A stretch of DNA of 64,000 nt from Aquilaria yunnanensis (GCA_039654915.1 CM077600.1:33985992-34049991), one strand, 5' to 3'; shown: positions 22,282 to 35,829, counted from the first letter of the stretch. Notes: generated from the sequence alone by a model not told the origin. A program made the numbers and translations.

Positions 22282-23740
22282 AAATCTTCAACAACTTAAG
22301 AGTCAACCACTAGTAATTTTCATCGATCAACTGTTGAAAGTAGAGCCGTTGGCAATTTCCAAAAGCCTAACCTCGTAGTTGTTTTTTTAACAACTAACTA
22401 ATTTTTCCAACAGTTGAAGCCGTTGAAAAAATGCCAATAGCTCTAGTTGTTGGTGTTATCCAACGAGTAGGGTGTTGGAAAACCTTTTTGAAAAAGAAAA
22501 TAAAGTATATTTACCTGGAAAAAAAATAAGCGAAACAAACAAATACACCATTCATTATGGAAAAAGAAATGCCAGAAGACAATAAGTCATTCACAAAAAT
22601 GCAATAACCCTTAAATACACAATATCCAAAGCGCACAAACATGTGCCAATTTTTAAAAGATTATAAGAGTTTGGCTGCTAATTAGAGCAACATAATAAGA
22701 AAGCACAATGCCAAAAAAAAACTCATATTAATAGCTCGGCCACGTCATTCCTTTGGCACCATAACCAGTTCTCATCCTTCATCAATTGTCACATCTTTAA
22801 TGTGTTGAACTGATATAAAAAAAATGAGTGTGTGTGTGTGCGCGCGCACGCTGTTGCTAGGAATATATGGAAAAAATGACTTTTGTTTAGAGTGCTTTCA
22901 CACACAGGAGTGACAAAAAAGAACCCAAACCCATGACCACACCAAAAGACTAAGTGAAACATTTACTAATATTTTATACCTTGAGAGCAACAGTGATGAG
23001 GTCTGAAACGTGCTGGTCTCTGCCGACTATGCAAGTAAGAGGCCAAGGGTGTTAAAACTGGAACATTCAGATTTGTATTTATATAAAAGTATTGGGTAGA
23101 AGACGAACTAAAAAGATATTGGAAAGCAACAAACAATTTCTGGAACTAGTCAGACATGACAATAAGTAATCCTATTCTAACCATAAAGTACCACAGCTGA
23201 TCTTTCCAAGACATTATAATCCTTAATAACCGAGCGAAAAAAGTTGTATTCAAATTCCAGGATTCCATACAATTGATTTAATCCAAAGGAGCAAATTGAG
23301 GGCAGAACATCGGCTCAGGGAATAAAATTAGCTATGGCGCTTAAAAGCAGAGGCACACTTAAAACAGAGGCCTCTAAACCTGGATAAAGTATTTCCTCTA
23401 AAAATTAGCTAAATTCCTAAGTGCATCGTGTCCCAATCAAATGCACCGCAAAACTGAGAATAAAGCACCAATCAAGATGAGGGCCTTGAGGTGTGTTAAC
23501 TACTGCCTTCATGTGACACTTGTATCCTGATAATAGCAGCAGGCAGGAGACTTTCATACTCATGCTTTTATGTTGTATTAAACGGTAGGATCTAGAAATA
23601 ATATAATTAATGACTGTTTTTAAGTTTTCCTGAAGAAGCTCTGCTTATTTCTTGTGTAAATGTGATAGGCACATCGGGAAACCTTTAATTGTTTGCTGTA
23701 AATTGGCTCTAGCCGGCAAGTATTTTCCGAAGGTTCTCTA
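22282..23740. other. Intergenic with inverted CAACGGCTT-type repeats; one possible isolated exon
   Basis: From 22300 to 22460 short motifs of the CAACAGTTGAAGCCGTTG type occur in both orientations, suggesting a transposon subterminal region. GT/GC alternation at 22828-22850 could adopt Z-form DNA. A single exon-like segment is present on the minus strand at 22980-23026 (see findings). No complete gene is seen. Confidence 0.4.
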
Positions 23741-23769
23741 GTTTGCCTGCCACTTTCTATTTGTTCTCT

Positions 23770-23808
<39 letters not shown>

Positions 23809-25100
23809 TTTTTTCCTTTGAATTTCAATTGCTCTTCTTTAACTTCAGCAGAAATTCATGTATTACATTCCATGGAGGCTCTTGTTCGGGCCTTGGTTAG
23901 GCTGGAAATACCGCTGTTACCCTTACTATATCCTACTTGACGCATATCAGGAGCAATTCTGGTATACTTAAAGGTAGTCACTAGCTAGGCCAACCTTGCA
24001 TGAAATGTAATTGTGTTACATTTGAGTAATTAATAGTCAAGATTGGCGAGGGAAAAAATCATGATCACCAAACCTGGGGTAGCAAAAGTAAAAAAAAAGG
24101 TTATGGTTCTTTTCGCTATCCTCCGGCAACACAGCTAGCTAGCCAGCATCATTGGCCGCAAGAAATCCTCTCATCCCTGCAAATTCTGGGCGTTATCAAA
24201 GCCTTCTCTTTTTTTGCTTTTTGTGTTTTCGTTTGTGTGTGAAAGAGAAGACATGATGGAGCCGGGGACATGGGAGGGTCTGATTGGAGGTGGGAACTAT
24301 CTCAGAAAGGATGGACACGCACGTACTAGTGCATGGAGTTGGAGAGATCCACCAGCTGGGCATGGGCAGGGGCATCGGCATCGGCTGCCTCCCTTCTGGG
24401 ATAGTAACCATCCTTTCACTCCGGTTTTCAGAGCTTCAGGGAGAGCGATCGGAGGAGGAGACGAGTATTTTAGGTCGGATAGAGAGGAGAAGCCACCAGT
24501 TATTCCCTAATGTATTTTTCCTTTTTGGTGCAATAGAGAAAATCAGAAAGAGCTAACGCCTAAGCCAAAAGACCTAGCCCCTGAGTCAATCAGGTTGCTG
24601 CTGAAACAACTGGACCTTCGAACTTAAGGTGTGTCCTAAATCAACTAAATAATCCGCACAAGCATTATCACCTCATCGTGTTAAGTTGATAAACGATCAA
24701 CTTAACCGCAACCTCCACCAGACACGATGATGCATTTCCAGATGACATGTATGAGCTAAAGGCCTGTACGTACTAACTGCTATAAACTCCACCAGGAGAA
24801 TTGAGGGCCGCCAAAGCTTGGCCGCAGAGCAGGAGATAAACTGTCCCTAGCCATTCCTTATGTGACCTCCGTATGCCGCTGCCCATCCTTGGACAGAACC
24901 ATCACAGTTCTATTTCAGAAAGCTTTGAGGAGGGTGATGCCACGCCACCTATCTTATTCTTGGCACACAAGGAGAATTATGGAGGCTGCCGGCGGAGCCT
25001 CAAGGCCTCAACCCTACGCCTTTCTAGGCGGTACCCTATCTCAACTACAACCTTCGGTGCAGTTGTTTTTAATGTATTGCGTATGGGCTACTGTTATTTA
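23741..25100. other. Higher-GC non-coding stretch of unknown nature
   Basis: A (TC)n microsatellite at 23773-23803 precedes a stretch that is clearly less AT-rich than its surroundings (about 24.1-25.05 kb). Overlapping open frames at 24214-24556 and 24862-25112 reach about 100 codons, but none matches a family I know and none shows paired splice sites. It could be a non-coding transcript or a decayed gene. Confidence 0.3.
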
Positions 25101-26771
25101 GCACTGCACTAATTAAGACTGATAAAAAATATATATATACTTTCTAAAACCCTTTAATTATTTAATGTAAAATAAACTCGCCCCTTTACTTCTGTTTAGT
25201 TCAATGTTTTAGATCCAATTACTTATCCATAGTAGAAGGTCTAGGTAGTTTATATTATTTATAATGTAATTAAAATATTTATTTTCATACATAGAGTAAT
25301 TGTTTATCTAAATCCCACTTCTATTAATTTATTATTTTCAATTAAATTTTACATTCATTAAAACAATACACTTTAAGAATCCAGACTTTTAAAAGTATAT
25401 TTTAAAAATAAATATTTTTTTATTGATTTTAGATTGAGCAAGTTAAAAAAAGTTTATGAAAAATTAATTAGGTACCTTGCCCTGGTTCCTTTCTTTTTCT
25501 TCTCTCGAGATCCCGAAAGATATAATGATGTATTTAGTTGATATATAACTTATAGCATGTTTTACTGAAAAAAAATCTTAAAATATATATTTAGTTACCC
25601 AATGCATTATGTTCAATTTTGTTGAGTTTTAACTTAACTTGTATATGAATTGAAGCTCTACATTTTAGAATCCCAAAAGATATTCCTAAGATATTTTATT
25701 AAAATATTAAGCATTTTTGTTAATTTTTTATTTGGGTACAAAAAAATTGTAAAAATTAATAACTTTCTTGAAAAAGAAATATTCAATTGATGGTTAGGCA
25801 GAGAAAGTGTTAGCTCTCAAATGATATAGGTTTTGAAAAAAAAAATAAAATAAATAAATAAAAATGAGTTCTTAACGAGTCCTTAAATTGAAAAAATAAC
25901 AAAGTTGTTACATAAATAGAAATTATTCAGAGACTAAAAAATTTATTATGTGTATGTATGTGTGAGAGAGTCTTGGGATTGATTTGTTTGATTGTCAAAC
26001 CTTCATGGATAATTAGAACATTTGAGCCCATTAGGGATATCAATGGACCAGGTTTGGGTCGAGCATAGTTAATGTCAAACTCTCTTTTCAAGTAATCGGA
26101 TTCGAGTAGTACCCGTCCTGCATATAGGCGGGTACTACCCACCAACTTATTTTAAGGCATATGTTTAATTTTTCTAAACTTTCTTTTTATATCTTTATAT
26201 ATATTTTAAAAAAAATGTGTATATTCACAATCAATTAATACTTAAAAAATCATAAACTAAAGTTATACTTCCTCTATCCCATTTTCTTTACTCCATTTGA
26301 CTTTTTTTACTAGTTTAACTTCAATTTATCCATATTATCGTTTGTTAGAAAAAGATTAAAAACACATATGTAGAAACTATAGGTTTTAATTTATCATTCA
26401 TATATAAAAGTTTTTTATTTATACACTAAATTGTTGAAAATAAAAAATAATAGATTAATTGCTGAAAAATGAATGGTGTAAAAAATTTGGAGCAAATGGA
26501 GTATAAGATAATTTATGTTAAATTATACGTTAATTTTTAAAATAAAATTATATTTTGAATATAAATATACTAATTTAAAAAAGATGCAGGTCAGATATAT
26601 TAAACTAATACTCTTCCTATGACTTTATAGACAGGGTGAGATTTGAATTTGGGTAGCCAAGTTCAGAATTGTAGGGCCAAGTAAGGTATTGTTTTTATAT
26701 CATAGAACCCATCAACTTAACAAAACAAGTGACAAAGTTTACAATTTAAGATAAAAATATAGGTTTTAAAA
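25101..26771. other. AT-rich intergenic DNA
   Basis: This is very AT-rich sequence without open frames of note. It holds a Stowaway-like element listed separately. Nothing else recognisable is seen. Confidence 0.5.
26265..26510. mobile_element. Stowaway-like MITE
   Basis: The left end is TACTTCCTCTATCCCA and the right end read on the minus strand is TACTCCATTTGCTCCA. This matches the CTCCCTCCGTCCC terminal pattern of plant Stowaway (Tc1/mariner-type) elements, with TA at both outer edges. At about 245 bp and without coding sequence, it fits a non-autonomous copy that has lost part of its terminal identity. Confidence 0.6.
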
Positions 26772-29700
26772 AGGGAAAATTATTAAAAACCTCTTAAAAT
26801 TTGATCGAACCTATAGTTTTGTCCCCCATTTTTAAAAAACCTACCATAATCCCAATAAGGTTAAGTAAAACCTACATTTATCCTCCTCCAAAGTTAACTC
26901 CTTGAAAGATCACTAGAAAAAAAAAACTCATTTATTTTTCCTAATCTTCTTCGTTCGAGCACTTCACCCCCCAAATTTGTACATCTAACTAGCTAGCCAA
27001 ATTTACATACAAATCCGCCTAAGTCTGCTTATGCTGTATGGTTTTTTTTCCAGTGCCATTTGGGTACCATCCTCTGCTCGTCAGAATCCGCCTCGACACT
27101 GCACGACTCCGATTTCAATCTCCGCCTCGATTCCAATGTCGCCTCGCTTTTGACACTGCGGGATTCCGACGCTGCCTCGATCTTTGGACGAACACGAGGC
27201 GAGTTCGGCAAGAGAGAGGGACGAACACGCTGCCTCTTATAGCAGCTGCTCCACGCCTCGCATTGTTCCCGCTCATCGCGTTGACCCAAATGAAGTATAC
27301 AGACGCTTACGATAATGAAGTCAGATCCGAGCAATTTCAAACGATTTCCCGATTTTCGCAGCACTTATGGCATTCATGGCAGTTCCTGATTCCGATGTCG
27401 CCTCGAACTGGATGACTTCAAAAATCGGTGTACACGATGCGCCTGCCGACAATTTGAATTTATTAACTCTCACAAAATTACCGATGTGGGTCGCCACCAT
27501 TTTTTCCTCCGTTCACGAAATCGAGCCTCATCTCCTCCGTTCGTGACCCTGATGCCCTCCTCCGTTCGCGAAATCGAGTGTCACGAAACGATCTCAACGG
27601 AGTGTCGCCAATCATTTGCGAAGAAGCCTCAATAGAGCCTCAACGAACCCATTCGCCGGACTCTCGGCCGACGAACCTCCTCGCCATCTGGTCTTGCTGT
27701 CAACAGACCCACTCGCCAATCGATCTCGCTGCGGTGGCAATGATGGAGAGCACGCGAAGGAGATGAGCAGACCAGGCGAGGTTTTTTTTTTTTTTTTGTT
27801 TGATTAGATTTGTAAAGAAATACTCAAAATTTAGATTTGTTTCTTGTTCAAACTTCAGATATTAAAGTTGGGGCCAAAGTTTTTGTGAAAGAATGTTAGG
27901 AGGACAAGATAAGCATTTTCTCTTTCCTGCAGAGGGGGTAAGTGGTTTAGATATTTTAACCGATACTAACTGTGAAGAAACCTGAGAATGTCAACCATGG
28001 TGGATGTACACTACTAATGAACAAATTAACGTCGTTAATATCCAATGATAGATAAATAGTATCTATTTTTTAGTGTCTAAATTTGGATTGCGAGTGTCTA
28101 TATCTGGTGTTTTAGTGTCTGCCTCTAGTATATAAATATCTATAAGTTGTTTTCATAATGTTAAGGATAAAATACTTTGATTATTCAAATTTTACCTTTA
28201 ATTCGGAGTATAATAATATTATTTTAAAGGATATTTAATTGAAAAATTATATCATAATTTTACCTTTAATTCTAGTAAATGAATGTCTGCAAGTTGTTTG
28301 AGTATGATGTCTCATGTGTTGGATTCCAAATGTCTGATAATGATGGTCGAATGTCTAGTATAATGGGTTAAGTGTCTAAATCTGATGAAGAAATGTACAA
28401 TTTATATGATTGTGGTGTCTAAATGTTTAATTATGACGCTTTATATATTTTCTTCATTCTATATAAAACTAGATACTACATAGATATAATTAGATATTAA
28501 AAAAAGGCAAACATATTTAAGGGAAAACAAAAATTTTATATTTTTATGCAAACAAGTTATGTACTGGTATCTAATATAATCTATAGGAGTGTCTAATTTT
28601 ACCTATAGTGATGTCCAATATCACATATTATGGTGTCTAATTTCTAATGAAAAATAAAAATGTAGATATCATTTTTTCCTTTTACATTATCTCATTCTGT
28701 GTGTTTGTTAGAATATTAATATTTTAGTGTGAAAATATGAAAATTTGTAACTAATTTGGATCCCAACAATAGAAATAATAAAAGAGATTTATAAAATAAG
28801 AAAATTATTTGATGTTAAAAATAAAAAATGGTAATTGATTTAATTCCGTAAAATATGAAAGAACAGTATCAGGAATAATTTTTTTTATAAAAATATACTT
28901 AGAAAAATAAATATAATTATTTTTAATTAAATATGAAATTAAAAAAAATTGAATTTAGAAAAAAAAAAAAGGGCAAACAGACGTTTGCATTCCGTCCCTG
29001 GCGTATGTCCACCAGGGCGGACGTACACCACTAACAGACAAATTAACACCGTTAATGTCCAATGATAGGCAAATAGTGTCTACCTTTAAGTGTCTAAAAT
29101 TGGGTTTCTAGTGTCTATGTCTGGTGTTTTAGTGTCTGCCTCTAGTATATAAATGTCTACAAGTTGTTTTCGTAGTGTTGAGGATAAAATAGTTCGATTA
29201 TTCAAATTTTACCTTTAATTCGGAGTATAATAATGTTATTTTAAATGATATTTAATTGAAAAATTATATCATAATTTTACCTTTAATTCTAATATATAAA
29301 TGTCAGCAAGTTGTTTGAGTATGATGTCCCAAGTGTTAGATTAAAGTATCTAAATGTCTGATAATGATGGGCGAATGTCTAGCATGATGGGTTAAAGATC
29401 TAAATTTGATAAGGAAATATACAATTTACATGATTGTGATATCTAAATGTTTAATTATGACACTCTACATATCTCCTTTATTCTATATAAAACTATATAT
29501 CACATAGATATAATTGGATACTAAAAAAAAAGGCAAACATATTTTAAAAAAAAATAAAAATTTTATATTTTTATGTAAACAAGTTATGTACTAATGTCTA
29601 ATATAATCTATAGGAGTGTCTAATTTTACCTACGTCGATATCCAATATCACATATTATGGTGTCTAATTTTTAATAAAAAATAAAAATATAGATACCAAT

Positions 29701-30265
29701 TTTTCATTTTATATATCATTCTGTGTGTTTGTTAAAATATTAATATTTTAGTGTGAAAATATGAAAAATTGTAACTAATTTGGATCCCAACAATAGGAAT
29801 AATAAAAGAGATTTTATAAAATAAGAGAATTATTTGATGTTAAAAATAAAAAATGGTAATTGATTTAATTCCTTAAAATATGAAAGAACACTATCACGAA
29901 TAATTTTTTTATAAAAATATAATTAGAAAAATAAATATAATTATTTTTAATTAAATATGAAATTAAAAAAATTGGATTTAGAAAAAAAAAAAAAAGAAGA
30001 GGGGTGGGGGGGGAGGGGGGGACGGACGTTTGTGTTCTGTCCCTGGCGTACGTCCGCCAGGGCGGACGCGAGAATTACCCACCGCGGAAAGGGTAAATGT
30101 AGGGATTTTAGGTTTTTTAGTAGGAGGGTCAGGTAAGTTTTTGAAACAATGAAAATATAAGTGTGGATTTTACTAAACCTTAAGGGGAGTTTATTTAATT
30201 TTTTCTTTTAAAAAATATAGGGGGATAATTGTAGGTTATACCTTAGGATTTTTCCAATTTTCCCT
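26772..30265. mobile_element. 3.5-kb non-autonomous TIR element
   Basis: The ends are AGGGAAAATT (left) and AATTTTCCCT (right). Paired matches run inward for roughly 150 bp: AACCTATAGTTTTGTCCCCC with ACAATTATCCCCCTA, then TAAGGTTAAGTAAAACC with TAAGGTTTAGTAAAATCC. Inside are a GC-rich block at 27.05-27.78 kb with short open frames of no known domain, then a 1-kb tandem duplication. No transposase was recognised. A very similar left-end sequence recurs at 49928, so this is a repeated family. The target-site duplication is unclear. Confidence 0.6.
27996..30062. repeat. Tandem duplication of a ~1.02-kb AT-rich unit rich in GTGTCTA
   Basis: Copy A (27996-29011) and copy B (29012-30062) are closely similar along their length. 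Both start CCAnGGnGGAyGTACACnACTAA and end in a poly-A stretch followed by GACGTTTGyrTTCyGTCCCTGGCGTA. The unit contains many scattered AGTGTCTA or GTGTCTAA motifs. Each junction holds CCCTGGCG/CGCCAGGG inverted pairs able to form a hairpin. Copy B ends in a G-rich tract at 30000-30021. Confidence 0.8.
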
Positions 30266-32874
30266 CCTTAAATCTGCAAAAGTCGTTGGATGATAGAATT
30301 AAAATTGAAGTAATAGTTCCCGAGCCCCAACCCAACTACTTGCAAAGGGGCACAATCTCGTCAATAACCGGGTTTGGCTCCCTATCCTCCAAGTTATTAA
30401 CTTATTAATGTGGCTCATAAATCCTTCATATTTTAAGAAATAGGCAAGTTACCTCCTTGCTTTGTAATCTATCATAAATACTCTTCTTTAATATTTGTAC
30501 AAATGCTTCCAAGTACCCAAGCAAAAATTGCCGTAATAAATTTTGATAGATTTTTCAGATGAGTAACAATAGAGTAGGTAGAATTTCGGGTAATTTACAA
30601 TTATAGCTCTGAATTTAAATTTATATTATAGTCACACTCTTCAGATTGGGATATCTCATGTTTTCCTACTCTTTTTTCATTGTCCCACAACAACTTTTAA
30701 AATTATAATTTAAAATATCTAGTAATTATGCTTTAGTAATTTTAAGTTATTTGGTATTTTTTATAGCTAATTCACATTTGAAAAATAATATTTTATTTCT
30801 AAAATGAAAATAATTTTAATTTCAAATATCCATTAATTATAAAAAATGAAATTACTTGCAAATAGTTGCACAACAATTTAAATTATGAATTTGAATGTTG
30901 CTATCAAACATGTAAAAGAACACGAGGCAAGTATAGATTTTTAAACCTCATGGTATAACTATAAATCATCTTACAATTTTGTAGAGAACCAACAAAACTC
31001 AACACCATCACTCTATTAAACTGTGATACTATTGAACAAAATTGATTCGTATTATATAACTATAAGTTCTCACAGTACAAAATTGAGATTTTGATATATG
31101 AAACAAAGTTTCATAATATTATACAAAATTGAAATGCTAATATACAAAATTAGATTTTTATTGAATGAAATTGAGTTCCAAGTGTACGAATTTTGTGTCA
31201 TATGTTAAGAAATCGAACATTTTTCCAAAAAATTCAATGACAATTATCTCATACGAAATTTGGTTTCTATTGTATGAAATTGGTTACCAGTTGTATGAAA
31301 CAGATATCTTATTACATGAAACTCTAAAAAATGATCATTTTTAGTGAAAAAAATGAATGAATAATATCCTTTTGATAATTATCATATATATCATTTTAAA
31401 AATATTCTTTTTGATAATTATCATACTTATCATTTTAAAGAAAAATAATATAGAAATATATATATATGTATTTCCGCTATCATTACCATATCAAAATATT
31501 TTTTTTAAAAAAAGACGATACAATAAATTATCCAATAAAACCGCTTCTCCTTATCCCTTGCCGACTTCATTTCATCTTTAATCAAAACTAATTTAATAAA
31601 AGAAAGTAATATCAATAATTCCGTCCCATCCCCAAAACTTTGTGCCTTATCGCCTTAACTTTCATTTTTTTTTTTTTTATTCTCTAAGCAAATTTAACGG
31701 AAATTAAACAAAGGCTAATGTGATGTACAGATATCGGGAGTATGTCAGAAAAAGTGAATTTACTACTCCCTCCATCCAAAAAAATGATAAAGGAATTTTT
31801 TTTCTTTAATTTTGATTTTCTCGAAAAGTTTAAAGTGTTTATCTTTTTAAAAAATTGTTAACATTAAATTCACCTCACTATCCTTATTAAAATATTATCA
31901 CACAAACCTCAAAAACAAAATTTTTTTAATCCTCATTTAAACAGTACTACACAAACCCAATAAGAAATATTTTATTTTCAAAATACTTCAAAAAATCAGA
32001 TAAAAAGGCTTTTTATTTTAATTTTAGGGGGAAGAAAGTGAAAAATGAAATATCTATAAATGGTTCATGCAGGACTAAAGATATCAAAAAATATCCTAAC
32101 CGCCCATACCTTTCTCAAACCCAGTAGCCCAAACCCAAATATACCTATACTCATAAAATCTTGAGAAGGATACAAGTTTAACTAATTTTATCCTAATCGA
32201 GTACAGAAAGGGTACAAGTTTAAGGATCTATCTTATCTGAAGCCGGCCCGGCCCATACCCCCACCCCAACATGTAATGTATAATGCATTAGTATTTAGAA
32301 TAATACATACATCGTTCCCACATATTTGGTGCAATAGTGGGACACTAGGCCTTCCATCCACCATTTCAATTAGGATTCGAGCCCTTCCCATTCTTTTTCC
32401 CTCCTAACTTTTAAATATTACTTTGTAATGATTTTGAGTACAAAAAATAAATAAATAAATAAAAATAATATATACACAGTACGTACATAAATCCTACAAA
32501 TACAATTTAATTCTAAATTTCTAAAATTCACAATACATATACTGCATATAATCTAATTTAAGTGCTTATCAATACATTTTTTTACTTTGTTGTATTCGAG
32601 AATTGCAGCAATGTTGTTTAGTATCTAGCTCAAACTTTATCTTTTATATGTTGATGTTTTAACTTTAAGCTTTTATTGGAAAAACTTCCTAGCTTTATCT
32701 TATATTCACTCGTATATTACGGTGCCACCTAAACCGGCTGGAACTTGCGAGCGAGTTCCATGCATCCAATACCAATACGTGGATTGCAGCAGCTGACGCT
32801 GGAGTTGGGTTTTGGATGGGGCATGGATTATATAAATTAGGGATTTTGAACCTGGAGGAGCGACCGCAAGAGTT
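30266..32874. other. AT-rich intergenic DNA upstream of UVSSA
   Basis: From about 31070 to 31330 a loose motif of the TATrnAAATTG/TATGAAATTG type recurs every 20-40 bp. A truncated Stowaway-like end (CTCCCTCCATCCAAAAAAATG) is at about 31765. The last several hundred bases should include the UVSSA promoter, but no element is clear enough to call. Confidence 0.45.
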
Positions 32875-35124
32875 ATGGACGATGAAGAGAGAGGGAAAGT
32901 GAGGGCCTTGATAGAGAAGGCCACCAACTCCACGGCAGCGGAGGTCGATCCCCGCCTCCTCAAGGCCATCAAATTCCTCGTCCGCTTCTCCGATTCCGAG
33001 CTCCGCCTCGCCACCCACACCCTCTTGGACCTAATGAAACGCGACCACTCTCAGGTAATCAATAAATTCGCATCTCCTTTCTTTAGTTGGATTAATTAGA
33101 ATAGGGCTTCAATTTTCGTTTTTTTTTTTTTTTTTAAATCTTCTGATGGTGATTCAATTCATAATGATATAGCTGCTGGCGACGGTAGACATTAGCCTTT
33201 CTAGGGTGTCTTTGTGCTATGGGCTGAACATTTGCAACGACACAAGAATTTGAGGTTAAGGCTTAAGGGTCGTATTTATTTGCAGGTGCGGTATCTGACG
33301 CTGCTCATAATCGATGAGCTTTTCATGCGCTCGAAGCTTTTCAGGACCCTCCTTGTGGAGAATTTGGATCAGCTACTTACACTTAGTGTTGGGTTCAGGA
33401 GAAATATGCCCTTGCCAGCTCCACCGGCTGTTGCATCTGTTCTGCGATCAAAGGCAATTGAATTCCTTGAGAAATGGAACATCTCGTACGGGATACATTA
33501 CAGGCAGCTGAGATTAGGTTTTGATTACCTGAAAAACACTCTGAGGTTCCAGTTTCCTAATCTGCAGGCAAATGCAGCTAGGATTCAGCAGGAGCGAAGG
33601 GAAAGGGACAGGAGGACCCAAGAGATTCTGCGGAACAAGTTTGAAATGCTCAAGGAAAATTTTACTTCCAGGAAAGAGGAAATACGGTCAACTGTAGATG
33701 AAATTGGTGCGTGCTTAAATATCGTAAGGACTAAAGAGGAAACACCTCCTGTAGGCTTTTTGGATAACGAAGATATTGTTGAGTTTCAATCTTCTGAGCT
33801 GAGGCAGATCCGTCTTGATTCAATTAGAGAAGCAGAAAAGGTTCGTGAAAATAGTGACAATAAAGTGGTATTTGATGCTCTGAGGGAGTTGTACAAACTT
33901 TTAGTGACAAAACATATGGTTTCAGTTCAAGAATGGATCTCTCTTCTGATTAGGGTTGAAGTTGCTGATAACAGAGTAAGAGATTCCTTGCTGAAGGAAT
34001 CAATTGATATCCGAAATCACCTGATGTCTATCAAAAAAGATTGTGAAGAATTAGGTTGCACCCTCCCTAAAACTAGGCACCATGATGAGGAAGAGGAGGA
34101 CATTTGGGAGGAAGTTCAGATCAGACCGACTGATAATAGTGCTGAAGAACACAATAACAATCTTTCTGTGGCTTCAACTTCTGGTCAGGATGATAATCTG
34201 AAGTCAGTTGGGACAAGTGGTTCTGGCAAACACTTAAACCAAAATAAAGATTCTTCTCAAGCTTCACCTTCTGGCAAGGTAAAAGAGAGAGCTAATGAAC
34301 ACAATGACCCTACCAGGAGTAAGCTTCTCTCTGAGGCCCCAGTTGTCCCTTGGGGTTCCTTCTTGGATAATTGGGGTTCAAAGAGGGATTTTTTGGCTAA
34401 CCAGCGAGGCCTGGAGCTTGAAAATCACTGGGGCAGGGTAGAACATGATGCTGTTATTCCAGCAGAGAAAATAGCTGAATTGAATCTTCGAGTGACTGTT
34501 TATCAAGAAAAGCAGGTTGAAATCCAGCCATGCCGTGCTCCTTTGAGCAAAGGTGGACTCTGTCAGAGGAGAGATTTGAAAGTCTGTCCGTTTCATGGGC
34601 CCATCATTCCTCGTGATGATAAAGGGGTACCCATAAACCATGGCCCCGTGTCCCCTGAAATATCCCAGGTTGATGAAGGAAAATTTTCATCTCATAATCT
34701 ATCAGGAAATAAAAATGAGCTTGATCCAGGGTCTGATGTGGCAGAAGAACTGGCTAAACAGGCTGTGAAGAATGTTCGGGATAGTGACAAGGAGGAAGAG
34801 AGGAAGAGAAAAATTGATAAACAGATGATGAAGCGTGCAAAGCTTGCCAAAATTCGGGAACACAATGAAGCTGTTCTGCGTGATGCTGCGTTGGCTTCAA
34901 CCTCAAGGTCTGAGGTGCTCTGGGATGAGGAGGGAATTGGTGGAGAGAAAACTAATGAAAGAAACAAGAAAAGAACTCTAGCATCTATGCTACGTCAGAA
35001 AGAAACAAGAAAAGACAGGCTAGCAAAGAGACTACTCAGTGCTCGGGCAAATGATGCAACAATAAGGCAGTTGACAGAGAGTGAGGATTCGAGCTACAGA
35101 GAAGCCTTTCCAAATCAATGGTAA
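32875..35124 (+). CDS. UVSSA: UV-stimulated scaffold protein A homologue
   Basis: This is a transcription-coupled nucleotide-excision-repair factor that, in the animal family, binds stalled RNA polymerase II and recruits TFIIH and USP7. There are two exons, 32875-33054 (60 codons) and 33286-35124, joined in phase 0 (HSQ then VRYLTLLIIDELF), giving 672 residues. The N-terminal 150 residues form the VHS-like helical domain. A charged coiled-coil region (NAARIQQERRERDRRTQE) follows. The DUF2043 zinc module has C476, C486, C494 and H497 (GGLCQRRDLKVCPFHGPI). The C-terminal region is basic and helical. The start is the first Met of a continuous conserved N-terminus. An upstream Met at 33214 lies in the intron and is not used in this model. 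The gene is convergent with the pentatricopeptide gene. Confidence 0.92.
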
Positions 35125-35800
35125 ATGGTTTCGTTACTGAACCATGAAGCACTTCCTGGAGGAATGCATACCAAAAGGTCTAGAATGCGGCTATAGCAGA
35201 CACATTGTGATCGTACTGTTTGCTTCTCTGGAGAGAGATAAAAGGGGACAGTTGGAATTTCTTGGTTTGCGCTGTGGTTGTGGTTTTCTATTGTTGAAAC
35301 TCAACCTGATAATCCATTTCCTAGAAGACCTATTGTGCGTGTTCTAAGGACTCCATGGATCTAAGTGGAGTTAGAAGAGGCCGTAATTTGCTCCCCGGAG
35401 TTCACTAATTGAATTGCATGGCTTTAGTCACCCTTCCCCATAGAAACACGGTTTGTATTGTATTGTTTTTGCTCCGCTTCATGTGAATAACGCTTGAATT
35501 CATGTTAATTCAGTTAAATAGTTTTGAATGAGTTTTGATTCCATTCATTCTTTGCTAGATATTTTTGTACTGATGTTTACTTCCTGATCGTTAGAAAGGA
35601 AATTGCATTAGAACATCTCTTGTCGAAAGTAAGTTTCAATGCGATGCAAAATCAGCAAGCTTTCCGAAACAAGTTACGCAACTAGTGACAAGTGAGATGT
35701 GCTAAGTTAGAAAATCTTTTCACCAAAATGTATTACGAACCATAGTTCTGTGACTTATTTCTGTTAGAAAATCGTTTAACAAAATCAGATTAGTACATTG
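35125..35800 (+). other. UVSSA 3' UTR and intergenic
   Basis: The stretch follows the UVSSA stop. It has only small incidental open frames, such as 35144-35347. No other gene is seen. Confidence 0.4.
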
Positions 35801-35829
35801 GTTTGCTAACCATAGTTCTATGACTTATT

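Noticed and set aside
22740..22770. TGCCAAAGGAATGACGTGG on the minus strand, reminiscent of miR399
   Set aside because: Only the first ten or so bases agree with the miR399 pattern, and no complementary arm forming a precursor hairpin was found nearby.
27029..27415. Open frames on both strands of the GC-rich block inside the 26772-30265 element
   Set aside because: Short degenerate repeats such as CCGCCTCGA create the frames on both strands; no transposase motif was recognised.
33055..33285. Extra coding exon between the two UVSSA exons (open from 33214)
   Set aside because: The flanking exons join in phase with continuous family sequence; the open part merely extends upstream of a good CAG acceptor.
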